A stretch of 64,000 bases of DNA from Aureobasidium sp. EXF-3400 (Eukaryota; Ascomycota; Dothideomycetes; Dothideales; Saccotheciaceae), in assembly GCA_024195585.1 (NCBI GenBank), contig SWBL01000057.1, positions 119,389-183,388 on the forward strand. Reading direction: 5' to 3'. Positions within the stretch are counted from its first letter, which is position 1. The number at the start of each line of letters is the position of its first letter. Position numbers and translations under genes: made by a program. Below the pieces are notes generated by a model. The model made no database searches. It was not told the origin of the DNA and was given only the letters and a program-made list of their open reading frames with translations. Positions 44,571 through 56,824 of the stretch are shown in pieces.

Positions 44571-46696
44571 TCATCGACCATCCGTTCCCTCTCGTGACCT
44601 GTCAAGTCTCGAGATGAGACGCTTGACCCCAAACCAATCTTCGCCCTTGTTGTTGCCTTCCAATCCGCCGAGGTCATTGCCGACTTCAAAGACAGTTGCA
44701 ATGCCATCAAGACCACCCACAGCGACTCGCTTGCCTTCATTGTGTTCCCATGCGAGTCTGTTCAAGCTCTTGACGCCAAACACATCGCCTTGAGTATGGC
44801 TCGGCTGGGCACGCGCAACAGGCACTTCGACATCGACATTGATATCGAAAACTTCTAGTCTTCCTGCACCATCAACACAACCAAAGACACCAGGCTTCGT
44901 AGGTGACCACTTGACATCGTAAATGACATCCTCACGCATGATTTCGAGCAATGGTCTTTCGGGTGTTCCGAGAGCTGTGCCTACACCAGCAGTGGTAACA
45001 GCTGTGCTCGGAGGCTTGACACGCCAGATCTTGACACTCCAATCCAGAGAAGAGCTGATTGCCAGATCGCCGAGATCGACCTTGCCTTTGCTCGGGTGGA
45101 AGTCGAGTCCAGTGACTGGAGCGGCGTGGCCAGTGTAGTAAACACGAGGATCAACACCAGCCTTTGCTCCTGCACGATCGTATCTGTGGACTGGCACGAT
45201 AGCTCCCTCTTCAGTGCCGGCCAGGAAGTAAGTGGGATCTGCCTTGGGGAAACTGATACACGAAGGTGCAATGTCCTCTGTACGATTACGTCCAGTGGGT
45301 GAGGTAAGCTCAAGGTATTCTTGAGGTTTTGATAACATGTCGAAGGACCAAGCGCATGTTGTGCCATCGGTACTAACACTGACGATACTGCTGGCATTCT
45401 GGGTACCGACTACTGCGACACTGTAGATAGGATGTGCGTGGCCTCCCTTTTCACCCGCAAGGGGTGTTCGTTGCACTGGCGCACCATCATGAGAGCGTTG
45501 ACGGATGTCCCACAGACAGACTTGACCAGAGTATGTACCACCTAGTACGAGACTCGGGTGGTAGGGGGAGAAACGAGCAGTGAGAATGTCACTTGTCGCG
45601 GTAAAGACGTATTCTGGTTGAGATGGCATGTGTGCGTTCCAGACCAGAGCCAAGCCAGGAGCGCTTTGCGAAGAGTTGGAAGCTTTTGTGTATGAAGCCA
45701 GCAACAGCTCGGGATATTTGACGGAGTAATCAAGGTCACTGATCATGCGACGTTTTGTCCAGCGATCGTCTGAGAACTGCATCAACTCACGCACACGACG
45801 GCCTTTGACGGTGCGTGTTTGACCATCCTCTTCGTCATCGTCTAAGCCGTTCGCGCCACGCATCGCATAGTCGGCAAGAACATCGTACTCTTCATCGAGC
45901 GCTCTTTCAATGACCTTTGTGGAACGATCGATAAAGTCCAAGAAATCGTCGGAAGCAGTAACGGCGCCCAACTCTTCGTGCGTCAGAGTGCGACCAGGGA
46001 AGTTTTGTTTGCCGTTCGTAGAGGCAGCATCTTCTGACAGCTTGAGAGCCTGCAATTCATCCTCAATCTCCTTACGAATGTTCTGCCTTAGCTCCTCATC
46101 TCTTTCGCGCTCCCTCCTGCTCAAGCGTTTTCTCGTCCTTGAGGGTGAGTAACTCGTTTCGTCATCCGAAGGCTGGCGGTTGTGCTGTGGTGACCAGGGC
46201 TCACTGGTTTGTACACCTTTGCTGTATGTAATGACGTCGGGCTTAGGATCTGAGGGTTGACTGAGGACTGTCGAGACGGCGGTAAAGGAGAGAGTCTGGT
46301 TGGAGATGGATGGGGGAGCGGGAGTCGAAGCGGCAGATGGGCTATCTAGCGAGACGGAGTTAGGACGGCTTGCGCCAACGTTGGCAGAGGTGGTGGGTGA
46401 GTCCAGATCGCGAGGGGTAGAGCGGCCAGGGCGGTCGACAAGGGTGGAGATGAGCTGATCCAGGTCTGCGCGGCTGTTAGCACGCGAGGGTGAGGGAGAG
46501 ATGAGCTGATTGTGTCAGTGGAGGACGTACCTTGATGTGGCCTTCTTCAACGTACCTCTGCTGCATCTCCACTCTCACGCGCCGATGTGAACTCCTTTTG
46601 ACGCAGAGCACGTTGTCTTTTGAGCTCGGCGAGTTTGGCGCGCTTAGCCAAGATCTCCTGCTTGCGAGCTTCCAGGGACGAGGACGAAGACGACAT
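44571..46696 (-). CDS. cytoplasmic dynein intermediate chain
   Basis: Predicted WD-repeat subunit of cytoplasmic dynein, which links the motor to dynactin; in hyphae it serves nuclear and vesicle transport. Exons are 46696-46556 and 46505-44571 (minus), with a 50-nt intron, giving 691 residues. The N-terminus has the charged coiled coil used for dynactin p150 binding (ILAKRAKLAELKRQRALRQK), which splices in frame to LISPSPSRANSRADLDQL. The block VITYSKGVQTSEPW, typical of the family, and a Glu-rich helix (SRRERERDEELRQNIRKE) follow. Residues from about 330 form WD repeats, for example LVLGGTYSGQVCLWDIRQ and DLAISSSLDWSVKIWRVK. It corresponds to Aspergillus NUDI and yeast Pac11. Confidence 0.92.
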
Positions 46697-47106
46697 GGTT
46701 GCGTGTAATGTGTGTATTGCGTGTGATTAGGCGGTGAATTGTTTGGGTCGTTTCGGTATTGCCAAAGTGGTGCGACAGACCAGCTGAGCGCAGGAGCTGA
46801 AACCAGGTGCAAGAAACCCAGAAACCAAAGCCAGGAGAGACGTAAAAAAGGAGTGTAGATCTGATCGACAACGAATGTTTGGATGTGGTTGTTGCTGCAG
46901 CGGGAAAGTCAATTGAGCTGGTATGAGACCCCCGGACGGAAGACGGAACAAACCGCTTGGACGAAGTTCGCTCGACCAGCTCGACCAGCAACGACAGCAT
47001 CGACTCTAGACACCCCAATTGCCCGTGCTCTCTACCCTCACATCCGTCGCCCGGTCTCCAGTAGTCTCTCCTCGACCTTACGTCCTTCTCACATCAACCC
47101 GTCACA
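46697..47106. other. divergent promoter, dynein chain and ATP synthase e
   Basis: 410 bp between two head-to-head genes, likely holding both promoters. No further gene was seen. Confidence 0.4.
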
Positions 47107-47485
47107 ATGTCTTCCGGTGCAAACGTACGCGCGCCCGTGTCCCAACTTCTTTTCTTCCGTGTCCGCATACTGATGCTCAGTCTCGCAGGTCCTCCGCTGG
47201 TCAGCCCTCGGCCTCGGTGTCGCATACGGTTTCTACCACCAAACCGCCATCACCGCTGCCGACAAGCTCCGCGAGAACCAGAAGGAGTACGAGCGCAAGC
47301 AGTCCCTCATCAACCAGGCCCGTCAAGAGTACCAGAAGAAGACCGCTCCCCCGTCCAAGTCTGGTGGTATGTCGCGTCGTACCCTTCGTCAATCTCTGCC
47401 AATCTACTTACACACACCTACAGCCGTCACCGACCCCAGCGACCCCAAGTTCGACCTCGAGTCTTGGCTCAAGTCGGTCCAATAG
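47107..47485 (+). CDS. mitochondrial ATP synthase subunit e
   Basis: Small inner-membrane F1Fo-ATP synthase subunit that promotes dimerisation and cristae shape. Exons are 47107-47124, 47189-47366 and 47424-47485, giving 85 residues; the first exon encodes only six residues, so the gene is easy to miss. The N-terminus has the membrane span with a GxxxG-like pattern (VLRWSALGLGVAYGFYHQ). A charged helix (KLRENQKEYERKQSLINQAR) follows, then the conserved ending DPSDPKFDLESWL. The length matches the family (85-95). Confidence 0.9.
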
Positions 47486-48345
47486 ACGATTCACCCTGCA
47501 TATTCTTCCTCATAGACCCGGCCATATCTCCCATCCACGATCACACGAGGAGGATGCCTGTTTTTTAATTCCGACCACAATATGCGATCTTACTTATGCC
47601 CCCCCCCCCCCGAGTTCGACATGACCACCTCCCACGTGCCGTCTTATCTATCGACATACGACCATATCCAGAAAGAAGAAACAGTCCATCTCCAACCGCG
47701 CCATCTCCTCGGCCTCGTTCATGCCGCTTTCTTGACCGCTGATGCCAAAACGTTGCGCCAGTGGCTTCTCCGTTTTGTTTCCGCATACTCTCTGTCTTCT
47801 CCCAAAGTGTATCTACTCTGTAAAAATAGGCTGCGCTTCTGCTCCCAGCAACTCCTTAGCAAGTATAGACGAAAGTTTTTGTTTTTCCATCTTGACACCT
47901 GCTGAAAAGAAGCCTAGAAAATGTGTATTGAAATATAGAGAATGTGAGCATTTCGAGATTGTACCATACTTGCATATTGTGACGGTAAGTGTTCCCTCTC
48001 AGGACAACGGTAGGTGAGTTCAATCAGGTACTATCCGAATGCATGGAGTTTTGAGAAGCCCAAATTTGGCCTTAGGAGCACCTCAAGATGACATCTCTCA
48101 GTGGACGCTGCTCTATTTCAGAAAGTATCATGCATTATGACAGCTAGCCAAGGAAGGCGCTATCCTTTGCGTTTTTGGAAAGAGCACCTGCAAGAACACG
48201 AGTAACCTCATCTCCCCTTCTCACCCGAATTAACTTACTCAACTCACCATCCTCACATACACATTCAAGCACCCTTACCAAATATCTTGCTCCTCTTCCA
48301 TCAACACAATTGCATCACATCCCACATTCCATCTCTCATCTCAAC
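47486..48345. other. intergenic, contains a 12-C run
   Basis: A run of 12 C lies at 47599-47610, 114 bp after the ATP synthase e stop codon. No gene was recognised. Confidence 0.4.
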
Positions 48346-49312
48346 ATGCTTTCGTCTATCCTCCTTCAGCTGGCTCTGGCTACCAATTTCGTTGCCTCTG
48401 TTCCCATCCAAAGACGCGGACTGTCTCAAAACGACATCATCGGCTTGCAACTGGCCAGCTATCTCGAAAACCTGGAACTGAGCCTCTACACTGGTGGTTG
48501 TGAGGGCATCACTGACGTGCAGTGGATTGCTGCTGGCTTCCCTTCCACTTTTCAGCAAGACATATGTGCCATTGCAGAGGTAAGCTCAAGTCGGGTGTAC
48601 ATCCTTCCAGCTACTGGCTAACATGGCACTCTAGCAACAACAAAATCAAACAGGCTACATTTCGTCGACACTCGAGGCGAGCGGCATTTCTGCTCCCCAA
48701 GCTTGCAACTACGCCCTTTCGTACGACACGCCTACAGCCTTCGTTCTTCTTGCGAATCAGATCACATCCATCAGCCTCGGATTTTATCTCGGGAGCTTGA
48801 ACGACTTCTCTCCGGAGCTTCAAACAGTAGCTGCGTCCATACTCTCGGTCGAAGCTCGCCATGACGCTATCGTCAGAAATGGGATGGGAGCATCCCCCTT
48901 TCCTACCAACCTCGATGTACCTCTGAGCTCCGTATGGGCGTACAACTTGGCGCAGAAGTACACCACGTCTTGCCCTCAACAACTGCCCGTCGATCTCCTG
49001 CCCCCGCTCACTTTCAACGGGATGTCAGGCAGCACTCTCAACTTTGGCTGGAGTCCCAATGCCAACAACTTCTCGACACCTGTAGGAACCGCCGGACAAG
49101 ACGTCTACCTCGCCATAATCCACGCCAACGTCAGCGACCCGATATACCAACAGGTGCAGACAACAGGCCAGGGCCAGGGCACTGTGCAGTTGCCAGAGGG
49201 ACTTAGTGGCGTTGTATATGCCGCTCTGACTGCTTCATCTGGTGACTTGACCTATCACGAGCTTACTACGACTGGGACTTTGGCCGGACCGGCACAGCTT
49301 GTCCTCTCTTGA
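48346..49312 (+). CDS. secreted ferritin-like domain protein
   Basis: Predicted secreted protein of 303 residues with a ferritin-like (Ferritin_2, late-sexual-development/stress type) four-helix domain. Exons are 48346-48579 and 48635-49312, with a 55-nt intron containing GGCTAAC. A signal peptide (MLSSILLQLALATNFVAS) precedes a dibasic RR that may be a processing site. Helix landmarks are LQLASYLENLELSLYTGG, where Glu residues could bind metal, and SILSVEARHDAIVRNGMG with an ExxxH spacing. The last 90 residues are beta-rich, with several Asn sequons, and resemble a carried-on Ig-like tail rather than a GPI signal. Function is unknown; homologues are induced in stress or sexual development. 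Confidence 0.8.
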
Positions 49313-49998
49313 GTGCCCTTGTGGCTATGCACAACATATGATCCAAGTCTACGTTGATCGGCAGAGACTGAACAGCTTTAAAGCAGACGCGGGAGTTGTT
49401 ACTTACTGGCCCGCTTGGTACAGAATTTGGAGCCAGTATTGGAGACCAGTTCATCCAGTCGAGAATGCACTTGGTTGGGACCGATATGACAAGCAGTGCA
49501 GTCATGGATGGGCAGACGGGGTACACGAAGCAGTATTAGCTTATACGATAGACTGCAGCACTTACACATGATAAGCCGAGAGTAGGTTTCTTCTCGATGG
49601 ATACTATCTTGTTTCTCGAAAACATTGTGTGTTTCCATAAGTACATGTGACATAGCTTTGTACACGGAGACTCTCAAGGAGAGATGCGGGCATGTCGGGC
49701 CCCTCGGGCGTCGGTTCAGCTTGCGTTCTCAGAGGCGCCAAGAACAGTGACGGAGGGCTTTGGCTGGCAAAGAAGTTGGTTTGGCTTCTGAACAACGGGG
49801 CCAGTCGCAAAAACACACCCCTCGATCATTCGTACACCTTTCAGCCGGACATTTTCTCGTTCGCATTCTAGCTTTGGACGCCGGACAAGTCTCTGCGACA
49901 CCATATTCAACACACGACTCGGCTGGAAGCACAAACAAGCTTTCTCGCATCTCAAGGCCACCTCTCCCAGCACAACAACGTAGATCAATACGACCATC
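49313..49998. other. intergenic before the Dnm1 gene
   Basis: No gene was recognised. It contains the right copy of the short dispersed repeat (49597-49649). Confidence 0.4.
49597..49649 (+). repeat. short dispersed direct repeat, right copy
   Basis: The first 25 nt (49597-49621) match 44334-44358 exactly, with weaker similarity over the next 28 nt. Located 285 bp after the ferritin-like gene. Confidence 0.7.
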
Positions 49999-52571
49999 AT
50001 GGCCTCGCTCGGTGAAGATTTGCTTGGAGTCGTCAACAAGCTCCAGGATCTCGTTTTCAACACTATTGGAAATGACTCGCTGGACTTGCCCCAGATCGTA
50101 TGCATACTATACCAAACCTCGGTACGCCCAGCTGACAGGAACAGGTTGTTGTAGGTTCACAATCGTCGGGAAAGTCATCGGTACTGGAAAACATCGTTGG
50201 TCGCGACTTTCTTCCAAGAGGAAGCGGCATCGTCACTCGTCGTCCTCTGATTCTGCAACTCATCAACGTCCCCAGCAACGCCGACAGACCCGAAGGCGAT
50301 GAGATTCACGTGCCACACACCCCAGCCTCTGTTGCTGGTCAAGACGAATGGGGAGAGTTCAACCACATTCCCGGTCGTCGCTTCTACGATTTCGGTGAGG
50401 TCAAGAGGGAGATTGAGAACGAGACGGCCAGAATTGCTGGAAACAATAAGGGCATTAACCGTCAACCCATCAACCTGAAGATCTACTCGCCCCATGTTCT
50501 CAGTCTGACCTTGGTCGATCTGCCCGGTCTCACAAAGGTGCGTCTTCTTGGACTTCTGCCTACAGGCTTCAGCTGACGATCAATATAGGTTCCCATCGGT
50601 GACCAACCTGGCGACATTGAGAAGCAGACCCGCAACCTGATCACCGAGTACATCGCAAAGCCCAACAGTATCATTCTCGCTGTTTCTCCTGCAAACGTCG
50701 ATCTGGTCAACTCTGAGGCCCTCAAGCTGGCTCGCCATGTCGACCCCATGGGAAGACGCACAATTGGTGTCTTGACAAAGCTGGACTTGATGGATCATGG
50801 AACAAACGCCATGGACATTCTTTCTGGTCGCGTATACCCTCTGAAGCTGGGCTTCATCGGAGTCGTCAACCGTTCGCAGCAAGACATCCAGGGAAACAAG
50901 TCGCTCTCCGATGCCCTCTCTGCCGAGAGAGACTTCTTCCGCACACATCCCGCCTACCGCAACATGGCCACCCGCTGCGGTACCCAATACCTCGCAAAGA
51001 GCCTGAACACCACTTTGATGGGCCACATTCGTGAGCGCTTGCCCGATATCAAGGCTCGTTTGAACACTTTGATGGGCCAGACTCAACAAGAATTGGCCAG
51101 CTACGGAGATGTCGCATTCGCCGGCAAGGAACACCGCGGCTCGCTGGTCTTGCAGCTCATGACTCGTTTCGCTACTTCCTTTACCTCGTCCATCGATGGT
51201 ACATCTTCGGAGATCTCGACCAAGGAGCTTTGCGGTGGTGCCAGGATCTACTACATCTTCAACTCTGTTTTCGGCAACTCTTTGGAAACCATCGACCCGA
51301 CGACCAATCTCTCCGTTCTCGACATCCGCACTGCCATCCGTAATTCCACCGGTCCTCGTCCAAGTCTTTTCGTCCCCGAGCTTGCTTTTGATCTTCTGGT
51401 GAAGCCTCAAATCAAGCTGCTCGAGGTCCCCAGTCAACGTTGTGTTGAGCTGGTTTACGAAGAGTTGATCAAGATTTGTCACAGTTGCGGCTCATACGAA
51501 TTGTCGAGATACCCTCGCCTACAAGCGAAGCTGATCGAGGTTGTCTCGGACTTGCTTAGAGAAAGGCTGGGCCCTTGCTCGCACTATGTCGAGTCGCTCA
51601 TCTCCATTCAACGCGCATACATCAACACCAACCACCCCAACTTCCTCGGCGCAGCAGCTGCTATGAACTCTGTCATCAACGACAAGCAAGAAAAGGAGAA
51701 GGCTCTGGTAGCCGCAGAAGAGAAGAGAAAGAAGGAAGAGAAGCGTATGAAAGCTCTCAACGGCGCTAACGGTGCTGGTGAGCCCGAAGACGATCAAGAG
51801 AATGAAGCTGCTGCTGGCGGTAAGGCAGCAACTCTCCCCATCCGCAGCCATCTCAGCAAGGCCAGTCGTAGTATGTCACCTGCTGTCGGCCGCGCTGGTA
51901 TGAGTGGTATGAATGGCGCAAGAGCAGGCTCACCACCCAGTTTCGCAGGATCAGGAGGCACTGCTAAGGACAGTTTCCTCAACTACTTCTTCGGCAAGGA
52001 CGGTGGCCTACCGCCGTCAAACGGTCTTCCTGGCAACCACATGTCTTCCCATCTTCCTGCTGGTAGCAGACATGTTAGCGCAAACATCGAGCCCAGTTTC
52101 GCCGGCAGCATCCGCAGAGGCGACACTAAGCTTCCCGAGCGACCCATGTCATCACACATTTCCGTCCCTGGCGAGTACGATTCAGAGGATGCCGACAACG
52201 GCTACGTAAGTCTACCGTATCTTTCTCCGCAAATCATAACTAACAATTCCATACAGCCGCTAGCAGACGAAGGCCCAGCGCTTACCGAGCGGGAAGCTCT
52301 CGAGACCGAACTGATCCGTCGTCTGATATCATCATACTTCAACATCGTACGAGAGACCATCGCAGACCAAGTCCCCAAAGCAGTCATGCACCTGCTCGTC
52401 AACCACTCCAAGGATGTCGTTCAGAACAGACTGGTCAGCGAGCTGTACAAGGAAGACCTGTTCGGAGAACTCTTGTACGAGGACGACGCCATCAAGAACG
52501 AGCGCGAAAAGTGCGAGAAGTTGCTTTCTACCTACAAGGAGGCTGCCAAGATTATCGGAGAGGTTTTGTAA
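49999..52571 (+). CDS. dynamin-related GTPase for mitochondrial fission (Dnm1)
   Basis: Large GTPase that assembles around mitochondria and peroxisomes to divide them. Exons are 49999-50097, 50145-50537, 50589-52205 and 52257-52571, giving 807 residues. G1 is GSQSSGKS at residues 37-44, G3 DLPG at 158-161 and G4 TKLD at 227-230. The middle domain follows, and the GTPase effector domain is at the C-terminus ([22 protein letters not shown]). Between them lies a long variable insert (about residues 545-690) with a Lys/Glu-rich helix and FLNYFFGK. Length and insert favour Dnm1 over Vps1, which is nearer 700 residues; the start [18 protein letters not shown] also fits Dnm1. The third intron is 51 nt and stop-free, so retention would insert 17 residues. 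Confidence 0.87.
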
Positions 52572-53643
52572 AAGATGGGCATGTAACAAAAATTGATGGA
52601 GGTTTGATTATGAGACGACGTTGCCTGTATGCTTGTGGGGATTCTTTTTTATTGATAAAGGCTGTTTCGAAGATGAGCATGTCTTGTCTTTTCTCGTCTA
52701 CTCAATTCTCTACTTTTTCTTCTTTTCCTTTCGTCCTTATCTCTCCTTAGTTCTTCGGCCCGATGTTTGTTGTAAGTCTAGACATGGTGGAAGAAAAGGG
52801 GTTGACACTATTTGTTGTAGTGAGGAGGACCCTGCTCAAAATATTTGTACAACATAAAACTTGTGTCACAGCATGAATGAGCATTTGAGATGCCTTTTGT
52901 TTTCATTGTGCAAAGTCAAATGTCTGCCTTGTAGCCTTTCTGCAATTGTTGTCTCTTCGGAGCATCGGAACGAGCAGGCGATAGACGAGCCAGGCCCTCG
53001 AACAACAAAAAAAAAGAGAGCTTCCCCACATTTCGGAAAGCGACCACCTCAAGGCAGCGATAAAGTGGCGAGCGACGACGACATACCATCATTGGTAATC
53101 ATCATTCTTCGAGCTTCTCTAGGTCATGCTTGTCGCCTCTTTGCCTTGGGCGCGCGGGACAAGGCGAAGAGACATATTGAGACACCGCTATGGGTCAATA
53201 GGGCAGCAAACACTGTCTCGTCTTGGATTGGCAGGCAGATTCAGGGTGCCTGGTGAGTTTTTGGATAGGATAGAAGAGCTGCTCGCGTGCGCGGTGTCTC
53301 TGAATAATGATTCTCTTTCACACTCCAATTCTCTCCCCTGTTCCCACTACGAACCAGACGTCTTCGCTCCGAGATTGCCCTTTGGTGATTTCCGACCGCT
53401 TGGCTTTCTCTTGACTTTTTCACCGGCCACCTGAACGTTTTGGTGCGGGACGAGCTTTGGCTTATCTTTTTGTTTCTTATCATCGCTCGTCACTATCTTC
53501 CCTTCACTACAACACTCTCCCTTGCTGAATCCCAATTCACTCAGCTCCCACCACTTGACACCTCAACACTCACACGCGACCACCAAGCAACCTTCAAAAT
53601 TCCCTTCCTACTCTCTCCCGACGGCCCACACTCGGCCGACTAC
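52572..53643. other. intergenic between Dnm1 and the isochorismatase gene
   Basis: No gene was recognised in 1.07 kb. The right end is pyrimidine-rich, as expected of a fungal promoter. Confidence 0.4.
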
Positions 53644-54785
53644 ATGGCACCAAGCGCAATCGAAGTCGAGGAAATCAACGAGCTTGCTCACACGATCAAC
53701 GATCCGCCCGTCGAACACAACCTCGAGGAACACGTCGCTTTCGGCGGAGACGACCAATGGTTCTACCACATCCCTTCTAGGCGCTTCGACCTCTCTCGTG
53801 GCTCCAAGCGCAAGCTCATCATCGACGCCGACGATGGAATCCGCAACCACCGGTATTGACGCACCGCCCTAGAGTCCTCCATCCCGCCACCCCTCTCGGA
53901 CAACAACGCTAACTCGCTACCCTCTCAGTGGATGTGCAATTGACCCCTCTTCGACCGTTCTTGTCATAATCGACATGCAGAACTTCTTCGTCCACCCCAT
54001 GTACCACGACCACAGCAGTGGTATCGCTACCATCGATCCTCTCCTCAAGGTCATCGACAAGTGCAAGGGCCTCGGGATCCAGCGCTGCTGGCTGAACTGG
54101 GGAATCTCCGACTACGACCTCAAGGTCATGCCCGCTGCTGTTACAAGAGGTTTCAACAGAAACTTGGCTCAGGACAAGGGCCATGGTTGGCACGTGGGCC
54201 TGGGCGCCAACGTCAAGGATGACAAGGGCAACACCGAGCGCTGCCTGTTCAGCGGCACCTGGAACGCCGACATCTACGACCCTCTCAAGGAGGTCATGAC
54301 GCCAGAGGACGTTCGCTTCGACAAGGCCCGTATGAGCGGCATGTGGAACCCGGACTTGCCTATGAACAAGTGGCTTCGCGAGAGCGGAAAGAAGACGCTG
54401 CTGTTCGCTGGTGTCAACACCGATCAGTGCTTGCTGGGCACTGTTACCGACGCATACAACTGGGGATGGTATGTCAGCGACGAAGCCTTCGATTCATGCG
54501 CAGAACAGCTAACGTGGCGCGCAACAGGGACTGCATCCTCATTGGCGACTGCGCTGCCACCATGACCGGATTGAACGCACAGGCCGTCTGTGACTACAAC
54601 ATCGCAACCAGTACGTAAAACGAGGGTACAGATAGCACAGATCAAGAAACACCAGATGGCTCTTCGACTGTCGTCTGTACCTTAATCTCCTCTGAAAAAC
54701 ATGCTAATTGTACCCAGACATGGGCTTCGTCACCGACAGTAAGGCCTTCCTGGACTCTGAGGTCGTATTCGGTCCTTTGAAGTGA
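53644..54785 (+). CDS. isochorismatase-fold cysteine hydrolase
   Basis: Predicted cytosolic hydrolase of the isochorismatase/nicotinamidase superfamily, 299 residues. Four exons: 53644-53852, 53929-54468, 54528-54610 and 54718-54785, with introns of 76, 59 and 107 nt, unusually long for this window. The catalytic triad reads as D85 (VLVIIDMQNFF), K202 (RFDKARMSGMW) and C237 (GVNTDQCLLGTVTDAY). The C-terminus after the third splice is NMGFVTDSKAFL. The N-terminal 70 residues are acidic and precede the fold. Substrate is unknown; the residues around the Lys differ from what I expect of nicotinamidase, so that activity should not be assumed. Confidence 0.82.
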
Positions 54786-56824
54786 ATGCATGGCCAGCAT
54801 CCACGTCTTTCGCTCACGACAATTTCCTTATCTCTTTCTTTCGTTATCGCAATGATGATTATGTGGCTGCACTGGGAAGCATTTTCGACTTTGTTTCTTT
54901 CTGGGCGGAGAAGAGGAGAGAAAAATCACTATCGACATCATCAGCATCGGCGTTTTTATCATGGGAAGCACTACTCAGTCAGCAAGGGGGGTCTTTTTTG
55001 CTTTAACAGACCCGAAATGTGCTTATGTATCACGAGATACCCTAGATGTTTAGCTTTTGCTTTTTCTATTCTACGACGACAACACACAGATACATATTAC
55101 AAAAATGCAGGAACAGAATGCAGGTCCATTCTGTTTGCTTCAACCAATCGCTTGTTCCCTCTTACATTTTTGGCATGTGAGACTTGACACTTTGCAACGT
55201 GTGTTTTCGCTTGCTTTGGAGCGAACAAGCAAAGGACACATCACAGACCCAAAGCTCTTCAATATCAACACGAGATTAGACTGATCTCCCTATCCAATTA
55301 ATCCCTACTGATATGACCTTTCGAATCCTTCGGTCTCGGATTGAACAAAGCACCTACCTTTCATTCAAAAAAACAACAAGCCCACGCGACGATCGCCATT
55401 TGTGATACAAGAGATAACGATAATTATATGCGGTGATATGAGCACAGCGCCAAGTTGCGAAACACGAGGCTCCACGAGACTGGAAACTCAGGCCGACATC
55501 GAGTCCCTGATGCCCTGGTCGTCGAAGTGTCTGGACCGTTTCTCTTGGAAGGTTGGGCAGAGAGTACGTGTTGAGGAGGATTGCATAATACCTGCAGTCA
55601 GACTGTGCAAAGCAGATAAGAGAGACGTTGGTTCAAGTATGTCAAAGGCAAGGGTAAGAGGTCAGTATACGGATGCACAGCATAACCTTTGCACTACAAC
55701 TCGATCCGAGACCCTCATGCATAATCGGTGACCCCGACGATCACACTGTCCGGCGCTCCACGGGGCGCGCGGCAAAGAAATGTCCCTGAGCGCCCCGTGG
55801 AACGGATTTCTGTGCAGCCGAAGCCATCAGACTCAACTGCAGGGAAGTGGAGCTCGCACAGCCTCGGTTGAAAAACGCCACTGGAACGCGCGACATCGAA
55901 GTCACCGACAGTTTTCAAAACTGTTGCCAGGAGCGCTCTCTACATGCCGCAAGAGGCTGAAACGTGCTGTCCGTTGAGGCACACGAGGCTCATCAGCATG
56001 TGAACATGCAAGGTACGAAAAAAGAAGAACTGCTAGGAGTGTGCTCCATGTCTATCAACGAAGAAGTGCTTTCTACCAACAGAACCACGAAGCAGAAGGC
56101 GCAGCAGTCATTGTTTAATTGCTTTTGTTGTATGGAGTAGTCGTAAACCCTTGCCGGGGATTTCGATCGCGCTGCCCTTTCCCCATGCGCAGATGGTGCC
56201 GTAAACAGAAAAGATTCACTCACGTCAAAACAATACGACAAGAACGCGCACCAAGGGGATGGAGGTTCCACCTGGCGGTTGAAGATGATGCAAGTTGGCT
56301 GACTTGGCAATCCCAATGCTTTTCAGCACACCCTTTCAAGCAAAGGCAGTGAGCAGTGAGCACAGCTTCTGTGTGCTGTCATGGCCAATCGCTCGGTCGG
56401 GCCCCCGTCTCATGTCTGCATTCTGCACATCTTTTTGATTGTCAATTCGCAGAGCGTGTCCCTTGTTCCTGGATCACTGCTGATCTGATTGATTGGTTCA
56501 ACGACTCTTGACTCTGCTTACCATTTTTCTGTTTCTTTTCCATCTCTCTCTCCTCTTCATACAACACACATTCTCCTTATTCAAAAAAGCCCTACACTCG
56601 TTGTTCGAGCTACCCTTCAGTCGTTACCATTTCCTGTTCAACTTGACCCGAGTCGGAGGCTCTCCGTGATCCGGCCGAAGATTGCGTGGTAGACGCACGT
56701 TTCGTACCAAAGCTAAAAGTAGTCGACAACCACAGACGTCATTTCATGAGCGAACTTTTAACTGCCTGGAGCGACTCTATCACTATTATCTGAAACCTTT
56801 TGCCAAAACAAAGAGGCATACACC
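54786..56824. other. 2.0 kb intergenic region with a GC-rich hairpin
   Basis: No gene was recognised. The notable element is the inverted repeat at 55757-55801. The right end is pyrimidine-rich leader sequence of the MscS gene. Confidence 0.4.
55757..55801. repeat. GC-rich hairpin, 12-bp perfect stem, 21-nt loop
   Basis: TCCACGGGGCGC (55757-55768) pairs exactly with GCGCCCCGTGGA (55790-55801) around a 21-nt loop. The stem has ten G-C pairs. It sits about 1 kb from both flanking genes, so a terminator for either is unlikely. Confidence 0.75.

Noticed and set aside
44571..46124. Dynein chain starting at 46124
   Set aside because: That codon is TTG; the frame is open upstream through the family block VITYSKGVQT and splices to an ATG exon at 46696.
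47599..47610. 12-C run as a functional element
   Set aside because: Homopolymer runs of this length arise easily and are error-prone in sequencing; no other signal supports a function.
49999..52571. Assignment of the dynamin as Vps1
   Set aside because: The 807-residue length, the long variable insert with FLNYFFGK and the N-terminus fit Dnm1 better.
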